Origin: Tanypteryx hageni | Lineage: Eukaryota; Arthropoda; Insecta; Odonata; Petaluridae | Length of the DNA stretch: 64,000 nucleotides | NCBI GenBank assembly: GCA_028673005.1 | Contig: CM054113.1 | Coordinates: 210,791,504-210,855,503, forward strand | Reading direction: 5' to 3' | Shown: one piece after another, positions 9,901 through 21,900 of the stretch | Layout of the letters: every line of letters starts with the position of its first letter | Position numbering within the stretch: the first letter of the stretch is position 1 | Notes under the pieces: generated by a model | Databases searched by the model: none | The model's input: the letters and a program-made list of their open reading frames with translations, nothing else | Told to the model about the DNA's origin: nothing | Made by a program: the position numbers and the translations under genes

Positions 9901-12900
9901 ACAATGATCCCTCTAAAGAAGAAGCCAAAGGCAATGCAGTGTAAAGATTACAGAACTATAAGCCTTCTGTCACACACATCGAAGATCATCATGAGGATTC
10001 TTAATAAAAGGCTGGAGAAAAAGGCAGAAGAAATAATAGGGGAAGATCAATTCGGTTTCAGAAAAGGACGAGGAACTAGAGATGCTATAGGAGTAGTTAG
10101 AATCATATCAGAAAGGGCAATTGAATACAGTCAAGATATCTGCGCATGTTTCGTAGACTGGCAGAAGGCCTTTGATAGAGTAAATTGGGTAAAGTTGATG
10201 AAGATATTAAATGATATAGGTGTAGACTGGAAAGACAGGAGACTGATTAGGAATCTATATGAGAATCAAGTTGTAAAGGTCAGGTTTGAGAATGTGGACA
10301 CCTGCGGAATAAATATCGGTAGAGGAGTAAGACAAGGCTGCTGCCTATCGCCAACCCTATTCAATATATATGGAGAAAGTCTAATGCAAGAAGCTTTAGA
10401 AGGCACAGGGGATTTCAAAATTGGAGGAAGGATTATAAGAACAGTAAAATACGCATATGATCAAGTACTTCTAGCAAAAAAGGAAGAGGAGCTACAAAAA
10501 ATGATAAATAGACTAGTGATAACAGGTAGAAAATACGGTATGGAAATAAATACAGAAAAATCCAAGGTCATTCGAATATCGGGTAAAGAAGAGAATCTGA
10601 ACATAACTATTGGGGGAAAGCCATTAGAACAAGTTTCAGAATATAAATACCTTGGAAGTATCATAACACGAGAGGCAAAATGTACGGATGAGATCAAAAC
10701 TAGAATAGGAAAAGCAAAATCGGCTTTCAGGAGAAAGAAACAACTACTTACAGGGAATATAAGGGATGATATCCGCAAGAAGTTGATAAAATGCTATGTA
10801 TGGAGTATAGCATTGTATGGGGCAGAAACATGGACGCTAAGGAAAAATGACATCAAATACTTGGAAAGCTTTGAAATGTGGACTTGGAGGAGAATGCTGA
10901 AGATAAAATGGACAGATAGGATGAAAAATGATGAAGTGCTACGAAGAATAAGAGAGAAGCGAATGATTATACACACTATCAGAAAGAGGAAGGCTAACTG
11001 GGTTGGACATTACCTAAGGACAGAGAGTATGATTAAAGATGTGTTAGAAGGAAAACTAGATGGGAAAAGGGAAAGAGGTAGGAAAAGGTTTCAGCTGATA
11101 GACGATTTGAAAGGGAAAGAGAGTTATCAAGATATGAAGAGGACAGCAGAAAATAGGAGTATATGGAGAACCAGGTTTAACCAAGAATAATCACGGACCT
11201 GTCTACGGACAGACTACCTATGATGATGATATTCACATGCAACGAATTGGTGTTCAACGAACTGACCTTGATGAATTGATGTGCAGCGAACTGACCTCGA
11301 CGAATTGACGTGTGATGAACTGACTGTGACGAGTCATAGAACCGTAGGAAGTATGGTTGCACGTTTAATCTATGTTTTTTAAACAAATGAAACAAGATAA
11401 AATAATTGTATTCACTGAAACTTGTCATTGCAAACTTACGATCCAGAATTCAATTATCTAATCAAGTCTTAATTTTAAAAATACATATACAAAAAACGTT
11501 TTAGTAAAAAGAGCCAAAGACAACTTGGTTACAAAGTATATACAGAATCTTTCAGTAAACTTAACAGAGGAGAATGATTGTGAAAAATGAATTCATTTAG
11601 GAGAAACATTGTTACAATTAATCATCTCTAGCTGTTCTAGAGCATCCAATTTACGATCTTTTAGTTATAAGTGGAGGAATTCAGGGTTAAAAGAACTGTA
11701 GTGATTATAGTTTAATAGATGTTTTGCGAATTGAGAATTAAAATTATTTAACTAGAAGTATCGCTTATGCTCGTGAATCCTCTTTTCAAAACTCCTCCCA
11801 GCTTGGCCGATGTTGACCTGCTTTCTACTCCCCAGTTACCTTTTCTAAATTATTCCTTAATGCTAAAGACCCAATACATTGTCCTTAAGAAGTGGTGTTT
11901 ATAAACTTTCTTGTGATATTTGCAGAGCAATCTACATCAACCAAACTGGGAGGAGTTTTGAAGAGAGGATTCCATGAGCATAAGCGATACTTCCGGTTAA
12001 ATAATTTGAATTCTCAATTTGTGAAACATCTATTAAACTTTAATCACCACAGTTCCTTTAACCCTAAATTCCTCCACTTAGAACTAAAAGGCTGCAAATT
12101 GGATGCTCTAGAACAGGTAGAGATGATTAATTGTAACGATATGTTTCTCCCAAATTCATTCTCCTCTGTTAAGTTTCCCGAAAGATTCTGTGTATACTTT
12201 GTAACTTTGTTGTCTTTGGCTCTTTTTACCAAAACATTTTTTGTATACACTTTGTAACTTTGTTTTCCTTCCGCCTTCCTTTTGCAACCCCTTTCTTTTT
12301 CCTAACCGTCTCTTTAATTACCATCCAATCGCTTTCTGTGTAACCCCTCCTTTCTCCCTCCCCCTTTCTCCCTATATATAGAACTGTTTTATACAACTTG
12401 TTACCTGATGATGCTACGATTGTAGCAGAACCAGTTTTTATTAAATTGTGTGGAAGTGACAAAGTTTTTTGTTACATCTCATAGTATACCTATACTGAAA
12501 ACCTGTGTTCGAAATATCTTCCAAATATATTCTGTGAAAAATTAGGTGATAAAATATTTTTTGTTTTGACAGTCTGCTAAAGGTCTTAGATTCAGGGTCA
12601 TCTTGGATTCAGGTAAATACGATAAATATCTCAGGTATCTCCCGTCGTCATAAGAAGGTTATGAAAAGCCAGATGCTTATTCAGCTACAATGCAGGCTTC
12701 AGTGGTAATTCTCTGAACTTTCAGTTTATTACCTCCACCCATATTAATAATCATCTTAAAAATCTTACAGTCATTCACATACAGAAGAATTTTGCAGCTA
12801 GTAACCTGATTTTGAATTTTCTTTATATTTAATGTTCATCATTACTATTTATTATGAATTCACCTGAGTTTCTATGATTTCTACTTTTAGATTTATGCTG

Positions 12901-15900
12901 CCCTTGCTGAGTACCTGACAGAATTGGAATTGCTGCGAACACAGACTGAGTTTGATGATAGCTTAACTCTAAAAATATACCTTCTGCAATTTGTTAATTA
13001 TTATGCATCCATAATTTACATCGCATTCTTCAAAGGAAAATCAGTAGGCTATCCTGCTAAGTACAATAGGCTATTTGGATTTCGGCAGGAAGAGGTGAGT
13101 TCATGTGTCCACGATCTATGTTTTTGTTCCAAATTTTCAAGCTTGTCTGATACTCTGTGTTTTCTAAAGGAAAATTTTGGAGATATTACAGTGATGAACT
13201 ATTTGAACCCATTAAATCCCAAGGAGCAAATCTATCAGGTGTCTGACACAGAAATCTACGCAGTTGATTTAAACTCAATTATCACTTTATCTGTGATAAT
13301 ATGATAACACCAAATATTACAGGATAAAAGCTGGGACCTTATAAAAACATGCACAAGAACAAAATGTATGTCATATGATAATTGAATTGATGATTGAGTG
13401 TAATGTAGTGCTTAGATGGGATTTTTGAGTCAAGAAGGCTTACCCTGGGAGTGAAAAGGTTTACTGTTTTATGATTAGTAAAATCCACAAAGTTGAGCCG
13501 AAGCTCACACTAATGTTATCACTTGTTTTTTAGAAAAAATAATTTGTTTTATATCAGGTAAATTTTTATGACTATAAACAGCTACATAATTATAAATGAG
13601 ATGAAAATTACTGATTTAGAATTCATGCAAGTATACCCATCATTTACATATGAATCTGTGTGATACCTACCTAAATATATACCTAATTATGAATTGTGTG
13701 TAACTTTATGGGTTAAGGTAGTTTTGCATATTTAAATGTACCGTAAATACCTGTGTATAATGCGCACCCTGGTATAACGTGCAGGGGGGTTTTCAGCCTC
13801 GTAATCTATGATTTTTCTATATACCCGCGTATAGTGCGCACCGATTTTTTTAGCGTTACCGTTCCAGAATAAAGTATATAGTGTAACGTGTTCTAAAGCA
13901 ATGATCGAATTATTGGTACTATGTATTGGTAACATAATGTAAGTGCGAAATGAAATTTTCGAATAACGTTCCAAAAGAACGTCAGCTAACTCAATCATTA
14001 CATACTCTATGTTTACTTACAAGGTGATATTAGGACATAATAAATCGAATTATATTAATTTCATAGTATGGCATATGACATTCTTTGAGCTAATAAAATG
14101 GAATGACGATAATCCTATGTTTTTTACATACGTTTTTGTCACGCCTGAGGTGGACGGGTTCGCCCAACCTTCAGTTTTACCCTTATTAGAACACTCAGGA
14201 GCATGTAAACACAATAGCAAATAACCATAATTAACAACAGAGTCGAAGAATCAAGAGTAAATCACGTATGAATGCTGAGAGAAAGGTAGGGAACGATAAC
14301 TTTATTTAGTTCTACAAGAAGCATCAACTCCCAGCATACTCAAAGGCATCAGCTGCCTTTGTTTCTAATTGTAAGTAGTACCAGTACCTCACCACCAGGC
14401 CAGGCGCCGGTGTAGGGTGACGTCATGCATAAGATGACGATTCTGATAACAGCATCGAAGAAGAATGGTCCAGTGATGAAGAATTTCTTGGCTTTTAAAA
14501 TGAATAAATACTGAATTCATTCTTTTCATATCTAATTAATTTATGTTTATAGAATTATTTAATAAATTTTAACTATTTTCTATCTTAATTTTCGTAAAAA
14601 TCACCGATAAAAATATGAGGATACCCGGGCAGTAATTACTGTGCCGAAACTGTGGAAATATGAGGTCAAATGAAAATAGGAAGATTATGTACCCTCGTAT
14701 AACACGCATCCTAATTTTTAACTCGAATATTTCGAAAAAAAAGTGTGCATTATACGTGGGTATTTACGGTAGTTGTAATCCAACTGCATACGATTTTTAA
14801 ATCAATGACTATATCCTGTTTAACTCAGTTACATATTTTCTTCATAGTGTGGTCCAGGGGGATGCCTTATGGAATTGTGTATTCAGCTCTCAATAATTAT
14901 GATTGGGAAACAAGCAATGAACACAATAATGGAAATGTTATTTCCGTAAGTAAAAGCATTCATAATATTTTGTGGAAGATAGTTGTTTGGCAACATTGAA
15001 TTATTAGAAAATATTTAACTGTAGATTTTTTTGTTTCCTTAATTCTCTGATAGAAACTTTGTGTGTTGTCAGAAGCTATTCACTGGGATTTATAAGACAG
15101 CTCCTACTGCAGTAAGAAAAGCATTCTTAAGATTTTATTAGCTGATGCATACTTTCTCATGTCTGAAATCTCTTGCTACATTTTCTTTCTCTTTAAGAGG
15201 CTGGGTGAATTAAAGCAAGTAAGGTGCATGGCTGGCTACATCAATTGTGTTATAATATATTTTGTGATTTATAATAAACTAAGGACCTGCTATGATAGGG
15301 TCCCCTCAGTTTATGTCTCTCGACTGCATTATAGGTGAGACTGCACTATAATGAGATCCTTTTGAAGTTTCAAATGTGCAATGGTATTGACAGGGGAATG
15401 CAGAACTACAGATAAACTGATGAAAATGTCCTTATTTTATCTGATCTAAACAAAAGTGATTCCAGTAAAATAATGAAAAAATTTGAATCAATTGAAATTT
15501 GATACAGTAGAATTCCATTTATCTGGCATCATGTAAGGCAGCACTTCCAATGTTCCTGCATCTTTGTTGCTAGGTAGCTCATAATGTAGCTACTATAGTT
15601 CCAGGCCTATAAGACTTTTTTCTCGAAAAATGTTTCTAAAATCAAGCCGCATCTAATAGGTCAAGGGTACTCCAGTCTTATAAAAATACTAATATGATAT
15701 ACTGAAGATGCTGATATACATAGAATTTCTTGAATATAAGGGAAATAGAAGAATGAATCCCTAAGCAATACCAAATTTGATTTATTAAACTAGCAATATG
15801 TATAACAGTTAAAAAATAAACATCCTCATGTTAAAGGAAGAAAATGGTCATATTGTAACCAAGGTATGTACTTATACATTAATCACATTTTCAATATAAC

Positions 15901-18900
15901 AATGTTTATATTGGCTTAGCAGCCTATTAGCCTTACTAATACATTTTCACATGTGAATCTTAAATGTAAACATTATATCTCAGATGGACTGCCTGCTTTT
16001 CGTGCCTGATTATTTCCCGCTACTGACAATATGTCATAAATTTGTGTTTCATTGCTGCAAGTTATGCATTTAATGTAGTATTAACTAAGCATTTGTGATT
16101 TTGGTGCTAAAGTGAATATTAATATGAAAATATTGGCGTTAATGGCTGTGGCAACAGTAATGATTTCTGTGGTTTTATGGTGAATAAATTCGTTTTGATT
16201 AATTTTGTGTATAACATTCCTGTTTTTGTTAAGTGTTAATTAGGTAGGTGCAGATACATGGATTAAATTTTTAATGGGAAATGCTGTAATATCTAGTTAA
16301 CTACTAAATATAATGTTGATATGGTGTTAGTACGTACGGAAGTTTCTTATGCACTTCCTTAAGTAATCACAGCATTTTTTACATTACCAAAGCTTATCAT
16401 TAAATAATTACTGTAATTTATACACATTCGAGTTTTTTTGTAATTAGTGTGTAGTGAAGTTTTCTAGCATTAAAAAACTAAAAAAACGTAATAAGTTGAA
16501 AAGTATTAAAGATTCTGCTAATTAGACATTCCAGAATGGTAATTCTAAACAAAACATAGGTAGCCTACATTCTTGGTGGGGTGGCAGTGGTGGAGTGGTT
16601 AGGGCCTTCCATGTAGTGCTCCCAGGTTCGAATCTGGTAGAGGTCATTTTTCAACCAGGGATCATCCCATCCCCTGCTTGGATGATTTGTGGAGACCATT
16701 CAAGTCAATGCTCCATCCTTCGGAAAGGATGTTAAGCAGTTGACTCCCTTGGTGCTCTTTGTAAAGAGTAGGCTAACGTCAGCACCGGGTTTCTGGTGTG
16801 TAAGGAGTTATGGCTATAATAATCCAAGAGGCTGATTAGCCAAAAATACACACAAACAAAGTACATTCTTGATGCGAGCCTGTAACTGGCACCTCTGTGG
16901 TCCCAAACATGCCAGATTAAAGGAATTTTACTGTATTTTTAAAAATGTGCATTTCCATTTATGCAGTGAGATTTTGGTGAGTTGTTGATGTCTGTAGTGA
17001 GGTCAAATCATGGAGTAGTGTAGTCGCGAAATCATTGCATAAATACTCAGTGGAAACCATATGAACTGTAGAACAAAAGCCAAAATTTTACTCTGTCTTC
17101 CGCGTTTCAATTAAGAGTTATTTGTAGTTAATTATTTTTCTACATAAAAATTAATCAGTTTTTGGTGAAGTTGCTGAGACATCATCTACGGTGCCATTAT
17201 TTGTCTCAGCTTTTTGTTTCAGTTGAGTTGTAAAACTATGGTTTTATAGTTTTTATAACCAGTGTACATATATAGTTTAAATGTATATATTCTCTTTTTT
17301 TGGTTTGAATTCTTATCTAGTGCAAATGAGTAAATAGGGAACCTCCATGATGGTCAGGCCTAGCTTGAGTAAAAAACTTTTATGCGTATTTATTATATAT
17401 GAATGTTCTGCTTATGGTGAATCATATGCATTATATGACAAAAAATTATCATTCATGGAGCATTTTTACCTTAGCAAAGTTTGACGCATTACAAAAATTT
17501 CCAGAAATATATTCTCAAAAGATAATAAAAATTGGAGTCTAAGACAAATCAGTATTGTACTAAGTTTTGTGATCTAAAGGGCTGCATCATGATGGGTATC
17601 TATTGTTGTATTACACTATAATTTCTGATTTTTGTTATATATTTCTTTTATTCATTTCTTGAAAAGTAGTTGCAGTGCTTGCTAATGTATTCAGTTGGGG
17701 TATTTGTATATGGAATGAAGCTGACAATTACTTGAAAGAAAATTTTGTTAATGTTAATTTTGTCTTTCTTCTTACTTTAAAAAGCACTGCTTGTATAGCT
17801 TCTTACCATGCAATTACCTATTTGCATAATTTGAGTTTTTTGCTTGATCGGTTTATCTAATAAACATTAGTAAAGGATGCATTACTATTCCTTGCTGCAT
17901 TTTAAACTAGAAGGTTAAATCACATAACTGCTGTTTCTCTCATTAATAATTGAGGTATTTCACAATACCCGTACGATTTTCATTTGCTTTAGCTTGAATA
18001 ATATTAGTCTAATAAATGAATCTGGATTACATTTTCAGTTTGTTTAACAAGTGGATAAATACCATCAAAATGCGTAAACGTGGATCTCCAGATGGAAGTT
18101 GGAGAACCAGAGGTCGTCGTTCAGCTTATCAGTGGATGCGAGACTATAAACTTAACCCCTGGGGAACCAGGAGTCTTTTCCCAGAGTATCTGGAAATGGG
18201 TAAGTTCCAAAATGATCGTCTTTGCAGTTGCTAATACAAACATGAATTATTCTACTTATTTTTCCATATGGTCAATTGAATTAACAGTAGTGCTACTTGA
18301 GTAAAATTTAGAAGTTATTAGTTAATTTAATTAATTTGCAAAACAAAATCTAAGGGTAAAATATTAAATAAATTCTACTGATAGTAAAGTAAAAATGGCT
18401 GCTTAACTGTAAAATTCAATATTTAGAGACACACTTGCAAAATTATTTTGGATCCAAAGTGAAATACCAAAAAAGTGAAGTTTTTACGAATAATAAAATT
18501 TTATAAGAATTTTTGGAAAAAGGATGTGATAAAAATTATCCATAGTTACATTAAATGAAAAAGTTTTCAATAAAGTTTATTATTTTTACTATTTTCAGTT
18601 CGTGTGGCACATGACATTCAAATGAGTCGCAAAAACTGAAAGTTTAAGAACCGCTGACTTACACTAATGCAATCACTTAATCCATCTAATGCATCCTAAA
18701 AGTGGAAAGGGTGAAAACTGGCTTCTTAGTATGTCTCTAAAATTTTATGGTTGAAGAGTCATTATGTATTTTTTCTAAAAATGACTGCCTATAAAGTCCA
18801 CTAGGAAATGAAATAGACTACTATGATTTCCACTCACAGACATCATCAGATACTGAGCTATGAGTTTGTAATCCAATAAATAAATAAATAGAATGGGGAG

Positions 18901-21900
18901 AGGGGGAATAGCCAATAGGAGAGTTTAAGCAAGTTTAAATTGGGGAGAAGCGGTAAAGATGATAAAACAGTTAGGGACTCATATGCAGGGGTAGATTGGG
19001 CCACCGGGACACCGGGCAAAATCCCGGTGGGCCGGTAGCCTAGGGGCCAGTGGCGACCCTACACTAGAGCTGCTGGCTCATGCTAGCTCGAGCCGAATGG
19101 TTTGAGCTTACTCGCCAATATACACTCAGCTTGAGCTTGAGCTTTTTATTAAAAAAAGATCGAGCCTCGAGCAAACGAAAGGAAACCTGCTACTTAGCTC
19201 TAAGAGTCTGGATAACGGTTGGGTTGGGCCACTGATTTATGGTAGGTTGAGTGAGTTGACGTGGGACATTTGAGGGCTATCTTTACCACCTCATGTGTTC
19301 TTCTTGGAAGGTCCTAAGCGGGTATTGTTCCGCTTCCTAACTGAATTTACTCAAGGGTGTGGAAGTGCTCCTTAACAAATCTGGGGAGAGGACGAGTTCC
19401 TTCACTCTTCCAGATGGGTCGGATGGAGGACACCTCTTCCAGAAGCATCTTTGTGGGAGTGATTATCTTAGTCAAGGGACAGGGACACGAGCGTCGAGAT
19501 CGGTGAAAGAGAGTCAAAGACCACAGCTCAAGTCGAGCTCAGGCCGAAGGCCTTGTATGTAGGAGCCGCAGAGTCTGGGCAGTACGGCGAGAGATAGAAA
19601 AGGGTTACTGTGTTGAAATGACTGAGGAGTGTTTTTGAGCTAGTTGGTTCAAAGTTAATACGGCTACTCAATAATAAGAGTGTTCGGTTTCCATGGGAAG
19701 TATTCGTCTTTCTCTCGAAAGAATTTAGTCTTAAGGAAACCCTTCCACTGTGTGGATGCAAGTTCCAGTTGTTTGCGTAATAATCGGTCTTTAAAAAGAT
19801 ACTGTCCTTATTTGTATAAGCGTATATGTTAAGTGATACCAGAATTCTGTGTACGCAGTCCAGGCTCTTAAGGATGAAGAACTGACTTCAATTAACTTTC
19901 AATACTTGAGGCCACCAATATCACCACAAGGTAAGCTTTTGTTTTCATAATATGAATATAATATAACCAATATATTATACATAGATATATAGGTAGATTT
20001 TGGTTGATATGTAGCTTTCATTTTCGACACCACGAACAGCTCTTGATGACACGTAATATTTTGCAAATCGTATATAATCACTTGGTCTGATAGGTAATGT
20101 ATTTGGGCCTGAGTGCCAATAAAACGTTTAGGATGATTTCAAATTTCGTGGATTTATCTTTAGCTGTTTTGCGGTCATAATTTCCATCCAAATGTTTTCT
20201 TCCGTGGCCTCATATTTCGATTTTTCGTGCAAACCAAATAAAGAAAATTATGCGAAATTTTATCAATGGAATATCTCACATTTTCCTCAATGTTTCTTAT
20301 AGACAGGTCTTAAAAATAGTTCTGCGTTATTTTAAGACATACGAGGGTCATTTTTAAAGTAAGAACCGTTTGCGCACCCTAACCACGCAGGTCATTGTCC
20401 GGAGACGTCTCAAGATTGAATGCTCTCTCTAGGGCCCCGGCCACGTCCTCAGTGTGCGCTGAGCATTTGAGTGAGTTGGTTGATTTTTCACAGTGCTTTA
20501 TAAAGGACCATGTCTATCACTAATCCCGCCGATTGTGAAGTGCGTTCGGTGATCAGATTTTTGAACGCGAAAAAAATTTGCCCTGCCAAAATTCATCGCC
20601 AACTTGTGGAAGTGTATGGGGAAGGTTTAATGAACGAAGGGAATGTGCAAAAGTGGTGTCGTCTGTTTAATGGTGGAAGAACAAATGTGCACTATGACGC
20701 ACGATTTGGACGCCCGTCTGTCATGAGTGAGGACTTGAAAAACAAGGTCGATGCGCACGTTTGTGAAAGCAGGCGCTTCACTATTGATGAGCTTCATGAG
20801 GCTTTTCCAAATGTTTTGCGATCCATCCTCTATAAGATTGTCACAGTTCACCTCCAATATGGAAAGATTTGTGCCAGGTGGGTTCCAAGAATGCTCACAG
20901 ACGCACACAAGCAGAAACGCATGGGTGCTGCTCTGTCGTTTTTGGAACGCTACCACAGAGATGGTGATGAATTCTTGCACCATATCGTGACGGGAGATGA
21001 GACTTGGGTCTCACACTACACACCAGAGAGTAAGCGGCAGTCTTTTGAATGGCATCACCCCCACACTCCGACAAAACCACGAAAATTCAAGCAGACACCT
21101 TCAACTCTGAAAATCATGGCCACTGTTTTTTGGGACAGGAAACGCGTTCTTTTGGTTGACTTCTTGCCTTGCGGAGAAACCATCAATGCAAACGCATATT
21201 GTGAAACATTGACAAGGCTACGGCGCTCTATCCAAAACCGCCGGCACGGTCTACTCACTAGGGGAGTGTCTGCTTCATGACAACATGCGGCCACATGTTG
21301 CACACAAAATGCAAGCACTGTTGGAGAAATTTGATTGGGAAATCCTCCACCATCTTCCCTACAGTCCTGACCTGGCACCTTCGGACTTCAATCTTTTCAC
21401 AAAACTGAAGGAGTTTTTGGGTGGCAAACGGATGGAAACTGATGAAGAAGTGAAAGAAACAGTTGTGGGTTGGTTGGATGGACTGGCGGCCGACTTCTAT
21501 GATGAGGGAATCGTCAAGCTCATGCCACATCTGAACTAATGCCTGGATCTCTATGGGGACTATGTAGAAAAATAAAGAAATGTTGTACGTAGTAGTAGCA
21601 ATAAAATTATTTGGATATATAAAATTTTTATTTTTTTATGATAAAACTGTTCTTACTTTAAAAATGACCCTCGTATATACAAAATTACGCAATTAAATAT
21701 AATGTATAATCACCGGCATCGACCGATAACTGTAAGTTAATAACCATACTCAATATATTCAATATGGATAAGTTTTTTAATGCTCTTTACCATTGACTTA
21801 AATTTGTCCAGAAATCAATTCTTCGCTCATTTAATTATTGTTGTAGACAACTTCATAACAACGAAAGAAACACGTAAATATCTCGTTTAAATTATTTTCA

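Larger units (their letters stand above)
7975..11228 (+). mobile_element. Nearly full-length RTE-like LINE with tRNA-like 5' end
   Basis: The element is bounded by the perfect direct repeat ATATTCACATGC at 7963-7974 and 11229-11240, a 12-13 bp target duplication typical of LINE retrotransposition. It begins with a tRNA-like module (7976-8050) and a short A run, continues with a 5' UTR, one long reading frame (8329-11190) with endonuclease and reverse transcriptase, and ends in a short (GAT)n tail. The RTE-like assignment is inference from the single frame, the GTWNVRTM endonuclease start and the WVGH C-terminal region. It sits in the intron between anoctamin exons a and b, in the same direction as the gene. 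Confidence 0.88.
11476..12480. mobile_element. Penelope-like element fragments, head-to-head inverted pair
   Basis: The left arm (about 11476-11815, - strand) and right arm (about 11925-12252, + strand) are diverged reverse complements with about 110 bp between them. Both carry the same coding stretch, for example GGGAGGAGTTTTGAA with GAGCATAAGCGATACTTC. The right arm continues through a pyrimidine-rich 3' region with a TATATATAG box to a hammerhead-like motif and ends near 12480. Inverted and partial copies are usual for Penelope-like retroelements. Confidence 0.75.

Noticed and set aside
8677..10976. Several - strand frames of 60-150 codons across the LINE
   Set aside because: They are antisense shadows of the purine-rich LINE frame and have serine/phenylalanine-rich composition without motifs.
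19359..19761. Opposed 67- and 77-codon frames in the non-autonomous hAT
   Set aside because: No domain was seen and both strands are open over a GC-richer stretch, which suggests composition rather than coding.
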